5,548 nucleotides of DNA, from the NCBI GenBank assembly GCA_021286965.1, contig JAJTBK010000091.1:1-5548 (forward strand), in the 5' to 3' direction. Of this stretch, positions 1 to 5,548 are shown one piece after another; position 1 is the first letter of the stretch, and every line of letters begins with the position of its first letter. The stretch is from Comamonadaceae bacterium. Its GTDB lineage: Bacteria; Pseudomonadota; Gammaproteobacteria; Burkholderiales; Burkholderiaceae_C. A model generated the notes under the pieces. The model had not been told where the DNA came from. It saw nothing but the letters and a program-made list of their open reading frames with translations, and made no database searches. The position numbers and the translations under genes were made by a program.

Positions 1-4
1 GTTT

Positions 5-30
5 TTGCGGCGTGGCGTTCGTACCCGCAA
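5..30 (+). promoter_or_regulatory. Hairpin in the rplK leader, next to the ribosome binding site
   Basis: Positions 5-10 (ttgcgg) and 25-30 (ccgcaa) are perfectly complementary over 6 bp. A further 2 bp can form inside (12-13 with 23-24) if c11 is bulged. The 3' arm runs directly into the Shine-Dalgarno aaggag at 29-34, so a folded leader would limit access to it. In E. coli, L1 represses the L11-L1 message through a site in the rplK leader, and this hairpin sits where such a site would be. The match to an L1 site is inference: the window cuts off the upstream part and I could not confirm the L1-binding internal loop. Confidence 0.35.
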
Positions 31-40
31 GGAGCTTTCA

Positions 41-472
41 ATGGCGAAGAAAATCGTCGGCTTCATCAAGCTGCAAGTGCCAGCTGGTAAGGCCAATCCC
101 TCTCCCCCGATCGGTCCCGCACTGGGCCAGCGTGGCCTCAACATCATGGAATTCTGCAAGGCGTTCAACGCCCAGACCCAAGGTGTCGAGCCCGGCCTGC
201 CCCTGCCCGTGGTGATCACCGCGTTTGCTGACAAGAGCTTCACCTTCGTCATCAAGACGCCGCCGGCCACCGTGCTGATCAAGAAGGCCATCAAGCTGGA
301 CAAGGGCTCCTCCAATCCCCTGAAGGCCAAGGTCGGCAAGATCACGCGCGCACAGCTCGAAGAGATCGCCAAGACCAAGCTCAAGGACATGAACGCCGCC
401 GACGTGGATGCCGCTGTGCGCACGCTGGCTGGTTCTGCCCGTTCCATGGGCGTGACGGTGGAGGGCCTCTGA
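41..472 (+). CDS. rplK: 50S ribosomal protein L11
   Basis: The 143-residue product matches the usual length of bacterial L11. L11 binds the GTPase-associated centre of 23S rRNA with L10 and L12 and takes part in factor-dependent GTP hydrolysis and stringent-response sensing of uncharged tRNA. The N-terminal domain (about 1-70) has the proline-rich helix with P22, P23 and P26 in [13 protein letters not shown], the region where thiostrepton acts, followed by [10 protein letters not shown] (34-43). A hinge near TPPATVL leads to the C-terminal rRNA-binding domain (about 75-143) with [14 protein letters not shown] and the ending [14 protein letters not shown]4 and K40 (counting Met1) are at the positions trimethylated by PrmA in E. 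coli. The ATG at 41 is chosen because aaggag at 29-34 is 6 nt upstream and MAKK is the family start. An in-frame TTG at 5 would add 12 atypical residues. rplA follows after one nucleotide. Confidence 0.98.
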   Translation: MAKKIVGFIKLQVPAGKANPSPPIGPALGQRGLNIMEFCKAFNAQTQGVEPGLPLPVVITAFADKSFTFVIKTPPATVLIKKAIKLDKGSSNPLKAKVGKITRAQLEEIAKTKLKDMNAADVDAAVRTLAGSARSMGVTVEGL

Positions 473-473
473 G

Positions 474-1169
474 ATGGCAAAGCTGACCAAGAAACAAAAG
501 GCCCTGCAGGGCAAGGTGGACGCCACCCGTCTGTACCCCTTCCCCGAGGCCGTGGCCCTGGTGAAGGAGGCTGCGACTGCCAAGTTCGATGAGTCCATCG
601 ACGTGGCCGTGCAGCTGGGCGTGGATGCCAAGAAGTCTGATCAGGTGGTGCGTGGCGCCGTCGTGCTGCCGCACGGCACGGGCAAGACCACCCGCGTGGC
701 CGTGTTCGCCCAAGGTGCCAAGGCCGAAGAAGCCAAGGCTGCCGGCGCCGACATCGTCGGCATGGACGACCTGGCTGCCATGGTCAAGGCGGGTGACATG
801 CCGTTCGACGTCGTCATCGCTGCACCGGACGCCATGCGCGTCGTCGGTACCCTGGGTCAGATCCTGGGCCCGCGCGGCCTGATGCCCAACCCCAAGGTTG
901 GCACCGTGACGCCCGACGTGGCCACGGCCGTGAAGAACGCCAAGGCGGGTCAGGTGCAGTTCCGCGTCGACAAGGCCGGCATCATCCACGGCACGATTGG
1001 CCGCCGCTCGTTCGACAACGACAAGCTGCAAGCCAACCTGGCTGCCCTGATCGACGCCCTGAACAAGGCCAAGCCCGCAACCAGCAAGGGGCTGTACCTG
1101 CGCAAGGTGGCGGTGTCCTCGACCATGGGTGTCGGCGTGCGCGTCGAAACCCAATCCATCGCAGCCTGA
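474..1169 (+). CDS. rplA: 50S ribosomal protein L1
   Basis: The product has 231 residues, close to the 234 of E. coli L1. L1 binds 23S rRNA at the mobile L1 stalk, helps release deacylated tRNA from the E site, and in known bacteria represses translation of its own rplKA message. The two-domain fold is recognisable. Domain I segments include KVDATRLY (14-21), [14 protein letters not shown] (36-49) and [18 protein letters not shown] (61-78). Domain II carries [18 protein letters not shown] (127-144). The chain returns to domain I with GIIHGTIG (169-176) and STMGVGVRV (216-224). F38, T217, M218 and G219 correspond to RNA-contacting residues known in L1. The stop of rplK at 470-472 is one base from this ATG, and ggaggg at 460-465 inside rplK serves as Shine-Dalgarno, so the two genes are probably translationally coupled. 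A strong hairpin lies 12 nt after the stop codon. Confidence 0.98.
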   Translation: MAKLTKKQKALQGKVDATRLYPFPEAVALVKEAATAKFDESIDVAVQLGVDAKKSDQVVRGAVVLPHGTGKTTRVAVFAQGAKAEEAKAAGADIVGMDDLAAMVKAGDMPFDVVIAAPDAMRVVGTLGQILGPRGLMPNPKVGTVTPDVATAVKNAKAGQVQFRVDKAGIIHGTIGRRSFDNDKLQANLAALIDALNKAKPATSKGLYLRKVAVSSTMGVGVRVETQSIAA

Positions 1170-1181
1170 TTGCGATAAATC

Positions 1182-1207
1182 TTGAAACGTCCGCAAGGGC
1201 GTTTCAG
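1182..1207 (+). other. 11-bp stem with GCAA tetraloop after rplA
   Basis: Positions 1182-1192 pair with 1197-1207 over 11 consecutive pairs (7 perfect Watson-Crick pairs tgaaacg/cgtttca, then one U-G and two C-G pairs towards the loop, and a terminal U-G). The loop is gcaa, a GNRA tetraloop. The hairpin begins 12 nt after the rplA stop. The sequence after it is GC-rich with no T run, so it is not an ordinary intrinsic terminator. A processing site or 3'-end stabiliser for the rplKA message, or the first helix of the L10 leader, are the likely roles. The pairing is seen; the role is inference. Confidence 0.7.
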
Positions 1208-1236
1208 TGGTGGGCCGGTGTTGTGCGCAATGCCGG

Positions 1237-1301
1237 GCCATCCAAGACCGTTGGTGTGCAGATGGGCTGCACTTAAACCCGAATGGGCCAACGCAGATGG
1301 C
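1237..1301 (+). promoter_or_regulatory. Kink-turn-like element, probable L10-L12 binding site
   Basis: A perfect 6-bp helix, gccatc (1237-1242) with gatggc (1296-1301), is separated from a second perfect 6-bp helix, cgttgg (1249-1254) with ccaacg (1288-1293), by an asymmetric internal loop of CAAGAC on the 5' side and CA on the 3' side. A short bulge followed by GA on the long strand, facing an A on the short strand, is the layout of a kink-turn, although the second non-canonical pair would be A-C rather than A-G. The L10 complex is known to recognise a kink-turn in both its rRNA and mRNA targets. Helix 1256-1261/1267-1272 and a 3-bp arm with gaat loop fill the junction. The functional call is inference. 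Confidence 0.55.
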
Positions 1302-1357
1302 GATCCCGCTGCAGATGGAATATTCCTGACAACAGTTGGTCGCTGCAACCCAAGAGC

Positions 1358-1385
1358 GCGCACGGCGGATTTATCCAAAGTGCGC
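1358..1385 (+). other. Hairpin just upstream of the rplJ ribosome binding site
   Basis: gcgcac at 1358-1363 pairs perfectly with gtgcgc at 1380-1385, and gga/tcc (1367-1369 with 1374-1376) can add an inner 3-bp stem. The base of the stem is 5 nt before the Shine-Dalgarno aaggag, so it could influence ribosome access to rplJ and would be a natural link between L10-complex binding upstream and initiation. The regulatory role is inferred from position. Confidence 0.4.
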
Positions 1386-1390
1386 ATATG

Positions 1391-1396
1391 AAGGAG
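1391..1396 (+). promoter_or_regulatory. rplJ Shine-Dalgarno that fixes a TTG start
   Basis: aaggag lies 6 nt before the TTG at 1403. The only nearby upstream ATG in frame (1388) overlaps this site and is closed by TAG at 1397-1399 after three codons, so it cannot start rplJ. The strong Shine-Dalgarno and the family N-terminus [11 protein letters not shown] together decide for the TTG. Confidence 0.85.
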
Positions 1397-1402
1397 TAGA
1401 CC

Positions 1403-1909
1403 TTGAGTCTTAATCGCAGTGAGAAAGAAGCGGTCATCAATGAAGTGACCAGCCTCGCCGCTAAAGCTCAAACGCTCGTGATCGCGGAGTACCGTGGCAT
1501 CACGGTCGCCGACATGACCAAACTGCGCGTTGCCGCTCGCAGCCAAGGCGTTTCCCTGAGTGTTCTGAAGAACACCCTGGCACGCCGCGCTGTGGCAGGT
1601 AGCCCGTTTGACGTGGTGGCAGACCAGATGACCGGCCCGCTGGTCTATGGCTTCTCCGAAGACGCTGTGGCCGCCGCCAAGGTGGTGGCCGATTTCGCAA
1701 AGACCAACGACAAGCTGGTCATTCGCGGTGGCGCTTTCGGTGGCAAGGCCCTGGACGTGAACGGCGTGAAGCAGCTGGCAAGCATCCCTTCCAAGGAAGT
1801 GCTGCTGGCCCAGCTGTGTGGCTTGCTGATGTCGCCGATGTCCCGTACCGCCGTGGTGCTGGGCGCTCTGGCGGCCAAAAAAGGCGAAGGCGAAGCGGTT
1901 GCCGCTTAA
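1403..1909 (+). CDS. rplJ: 50S ribosomal protein L10
   Basis: The product is 168 residues (E. coli L10 has 165). L10 anchors the L12 dimers to 23S rRNA at the base of the 50S stalk and, as the L10-L12 complex, represses translation of its own message. The N-terminal rRNA-binding domain starts [14 protein letters not shown] and contains [13 protein letters not shown] (30-42), [11 protein letters not shown] (54-64) and TGPLVYGF (77-84). The C-terminal part, about 130-160 ([19 protein letters not shown] and after), forms the long helix that binds L12 dimers, and the chain ends in an Ala/Gly/Glu-rich tail. The start is TTG, supported by aaggag at 1391-1396 with 6-nt spacing. The gene follows the structured leader 1170-1402 and precedes rplL by 48 nt, so the pair is probably one autoregulated unit. 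Confidence 0.97.
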   Translation: MSLNRSEKEAVINEVTSLAAKAQTLVIAEYRGITVADMTKLRVAARSQGVSLSVLKNTLARRAVAGSPFDVVADQMTGPLVYGFSEDAVAAAKVVADFAKTNDKLVIRGGAFGGKALDVNGVKQLASIPSKEVLLAQLCGLLMSPMSRTAVVLGALAAKKGEGEAVAA

Positions 1910-1957
1910 AGCGTGCACACCCATCGCAACCCCCAACCAATTGTTTAGGAAATAAAA

Positions 1958-2335
1958 ATGGCATTCGATAAAGACGCATTCTTGACCGCTCTGGACAGCA
2001 TGACGGTTCTGGAACTCAATGACCTGGTCAAGGCCATTGAAGAGAAGTTTGGCGTGTCCGCCGCTGCTATGGCTGCTCCCGCTGCTGGCGGCGCTGCTGG
2101 CGGCGCTGCTGCTGCTGAAGAGAAGACCGAATTCAACGTCGTGCTGACCGAAGCCGGCGCCAACAAGGTCTCCGTCATCAAGGCCGTGCGCGAAATCACC
2201 GGCCTGGGCCTGAAGGAAGCCAAGGATCTGGTGGACGGCGCTCCGAAGAACGTCAAGGAAGGCGTGGCCAAGGCTGACGCTGAAGCTGCCGTCAAGAAGC
2301 TGGTGGAAGCCGGCGCCAAGGCCGAACTCAAGTAA
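1958..2335 (+). CDS. rplL: 50S ribosomal protein L7/L12
   Basis: The 125-residue acidic, alanine-rich protein is the stalk protein L12, present in several copies per ribosome, which recruits EF-Tu, EF-G, IF2 and RF3 and stimulates their GTPase activity. The N-terminal domain (about 1-33) dimerises and binds L10. The flexible hinge (about 34-55) is almost all Ala and Gly. The C-terminal domain (about 56-125) contains [20 protein letters not shown] (70-89), with K70, I74, K75, R78, L85 and E87 matching the factor-binding residues of the E. coli protein shifted by five. It ends in KAELK. The ATG at 1958 has agga at 1947-1950, 7 nt away, in an A-rich context that suits the high translation rate needed for excess L12. 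The 48-nt gap after rplJ shows no hairpin or promoter that I could support. Confidence 0.98.
   Translation: MAFDKDAFLTALDSMTVLELNDLVKAIEEKFGVSAAAMAAPAAGGAAGGAAAAEEKTEFNVVLTEAGANKVSVIKAVREITGLGLKEAKDLVDGAPKNVKEGVAKADAEAAVKKLVEAGAKAELK
2081..2116 (+). repeat. Tandem 12-nt repeat in the L12 hinge
   Basis: The 12-mer gctgctggcggc occurs twice back to back (2081-2092 and 2093-2104) and is followed by four gct codons (2105-2116). It encodes AAGGAAGGAAAA, residues 42-53 of L12, the flexible hinge. Two identical in-frame copies suggest a past slippage duplication, and the hinge tolerates length change. Seen directly; the history is inference. Confidence 0.85.
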
Positions 2336-2351
2336 TCGGGTTTGCCTTTGC

Positions 2352-2387
2352 GGGCTGGAGGTCTTGTCAAAAAGGCCTCCAGCCTTT
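2352..2387 (+). terminator. Leaky terminator or attenuator between rplL and rpoB
   Basis: ggctggagg (2353-2361) pairs perfectly with cctccagcc (2376-2384). Four inner pairs (2362-2365 with 2372-2375, one of them G-U) extend the stem to 13 bp with a 6-nt loop. The following t-tract is only ttt (2385-2387) before gg, so termination should be partial. It begins 17 nt after the rplL stop. In E. coli a hairpin at the same place terminates most transcripts, so rpoBC is expressed below the ribosomal proteins. The same role is inferred here. Confidence 0.75.
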
Positions 2388-2419
2388 GGTGCTTATGGGA
2401 ATAGTTTCCAGAGCGCACC

Positions 2420-2452
2420 AGCAAGCGGCTGCATTCGTGCCGGCTGCTTGCT
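2420..2452 (+). other. Long hairpin with UUCG tetraloop in the rpoB leader
   Basis: agcaagc (2420-2426) pairs perfectly with gcttgct (2446-2452). The stem continues through 2427-2430 with 2442-2445 (including two G-U pairs) and, after a bulged c2441, through gca (2431-2433) with tgc (2438-2440), closed by a ttcg loop (2434-2437). This gives about 14 bp. No T run follows, so it is not a standard terminator. A double-stranded substrate for RNase III processing is a reasonable guess, by analogy with E. coli. Confidence 0.65.
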
Positions 2453-2495
2453 AGTGTCTTCTGAACCGTCCGACAGCGGAAGATGCCTTGGTTCG

Positions 2496-2516
2496 GGCGA
2501 TGTGCAACGCATCGCC
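2496..2516 (+). other. Perfect 7-bp hairpin in the rpoB leader
   Basis: ggcgatg (2496-2502) and catcgcc (2510-2516) are perfect inverted repeats with a 7-nt spacer tgcaacg. Up to two more weak pairs could form in the spacer. The pairing is directly visible; no function is known to me. Confidence 0.6.
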
Positions 2517-2525
2517 GTCCGCCAT

Positions 2526-2543
2526 GGTTGGTAGTGGCCAACC
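2526..2543 (+). other. Perfect 6-bp hairpin in the rpoB leader
   Basis: ggttgg (2526-2531) and ccaacc (2538-2543) are perfect inverted repeats around a 6-nt loop tagtgg. It sits between two longer hairpins. Function unknown; alone it would be weak evidence, but it is one of a close series. Confidence 0.5.
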
Positions 2544-2549
2544 GCCAAG

Positions 2550-2575
2550 CCCGCGAAACATGCCAATTTCGCGGG
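2550..2575 (+). other. Perfect 9-bp hairpin before rpoB
   Basis: cccgcgaaa (2550-2558) pairs perfectly with tttcgcggg (2567-2575) around the 8-nt loop catgccaa. It ends 35 nt before the rpoB Shine-Dalgarno. There is no T run downstream on the + strand. It may shape or protect the rpoB leader; that role is inference. Confidence 0.65.
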
Positions 2576-2610
2576 GCAGTCGTCGAAGACCTCATTCCAT
2601 GTCTTTGCCC

Positions 2611-2614
2611 GGAG
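2611..2614 (+). promoter_or_regulatory. rpoB Shine-Dalgarno that decides between two in-frame ATGs
   Basis: ggag at 2611-2614 lies 5 nt before the ATG at 2620. The alternative in-frame ATG at 2599 would add seven residues (MSLPGDL) and has no good Shine-Dalgarno at a proper distance. The family N-terminus [19 protein letters not shown] also favours 2620. Confidence 0.75.
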
Positions 2615-2619
2615 ATCTC

Positions 2620-5548
<2,929 letters not shown>

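Larger units (their letters stand above)
1170..1402 (+). promoter_or_regulatory. Structured rplJ (L10) leader, autogenous control region
   Basis: This 233-nt gap between rplA and rplJ contains no credible coding region but many complementary segments. In enterobacteria the mRNA upstream of rplJ binds the L10-(L12)n complex at a kink-turn element and represses L10 and L12 translation (the L10 leader family). A consistent fold here is: hairpin 1182-1192/1197-1207; hairpin 1215-1223/1228-1236; helix 1237-1242/1296-1301; an asymmetric 6 x 2 loop; helix 1249-1254/1288-1293 closing a junction with hairpin 1256-1261/1267-1272 and a short 3-bp arm 1278-1280/1285-1287; and hairpin 1358-1363/1380-1385 just before the Shine-Dalgarno. 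Location and architecture support the assignment. The pairings were made by eye, with no energy calculation or covariation. I saw no convincing promoter inside the gap. Confidence 0.8.
2388..2619 (+). promoter_or_regulatory. Structured leader upstream of rpoB
   Basis: This stretch has no credible gene but contains four further hairpins in series: 2420-2433/2438-2452, 2496-2502/2510-2516, 2526-2531/2538-2543 and 2550-2558/2567-2575. Additional short complementarities could enclose them (2476-2480 with 2518-2522, or 2487-2491 with 2545-2549; each brackets hairpin 2496-2516, and they may be alternatives). In E. coli the rplL-rpoB gap carries an RNase III processing site and sequences affecting rpoB translation. 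The region here may serve similarly, but I know of no specific named element in it. No clear -35/-10 pair was found. Confidence 0.5.

Noticed and set aside
38..631. Minus-strand open frame opposite rplK and rplA
   Set aside because: In codon register with rplK on the other strand and lacking a family-like sequence; a by-product of codon bias.
1171..1180. Extended -10-like sequence tgcgataaat before the L10 leader
   Set aside because: Only about 4 of 6 matches to the -10 consensus, and no -35-like hexamer at the proper distance. Transcription from it would start inside the first leader hairpin.
1182..1215. Hairpin after rplA as an intrinsic terminator
   Set aside because: The bases after the stem are tgg-tgggcc rather than a T run, so standard termination is not supported.
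1317..1326. Perfect palindrome ggaatattcc
   Set aside because: A single short 10-bp palindrome with too small a loop for a stable RNA hairpin and no second operator copy; chance is likely.
1182..1391. Open frame of 69 codons in the L10 leader on the + strand
   Set aside because: It begins with TTG without a Shine-Dalgarno, lies wholly in the structured leader and resembles no protein family I know.
950..1936. Minus-strand open frame crossing the L10 leader and rplJ
   Set aside because: It spans three unrelated + strand elements, shows no known domain, and overlaps well-supported genes.

Overview
The window is a core chromosomal ribosomal protein and RNA polymerase cluster, all on the + strand, in the order rplK (L11) - rplA (L1) - L10 leader - rplJ (L10) - rplL (L7/L12) - intergenic attenuator and leader - rpoB (RNA polymerase beta, 5' part only). 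Gene order, high G+C at third codon positions and protein signatures point to a betaproteobacterium of the order Burkholderiales. The best fit is the family Comamonadaceae (Acidovorax, Comamonas or a relative), judged from the RpoB N-terminus with [18 protein letters not shown] and the rifampicin region with [20 protein letters not shown]. This placement is by recall of family sequences, not by a search.

Layout: 1-40 is the end of the leader before rplK, with a small hairpin just ahead of its Shine-Dalgarno. rplK (41-472) and rplA (474-1169) are one nucleotide apart and probably translationally coupled. The 233-nt gap 1170-1402 holds no credible gene but folds on paper into a series of helices, including a kink-turn-like element. 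This fits the known mRNA site where the L10-(L12)n complex represses its own translation. rplJ (1403-1909) starts with TTG, and rplL (1958-2335) follows after 48 nt. The 284-nt gap 2336-2619 opens with a leaky-terminator-like hairpin and then carries four more perfect or near-perfect hairpins before rpoB. rpoB starts at 2620 and runs off the window at 5548, after about 976 of roughly 1,370 residues.

How it works together: L11, L10 and L12 form the GTPase-associated stalk base and stalk of the 50S subunit, and L1 forms the opposite, mobile stalk by the E site. In known relatives L1 represses the rplKA message and L10-L12 represses rplJL. A partial terminator between rplL and rpoB lowers polymerase output relative to ribosomal proteins. 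The leaders seen here fit that scheme.

I found no mobile element, CRISPR array, phage gene, tRNA or anomalous gene, and no new protein system. The parts worth a second look are the two structured non-coding gaps.
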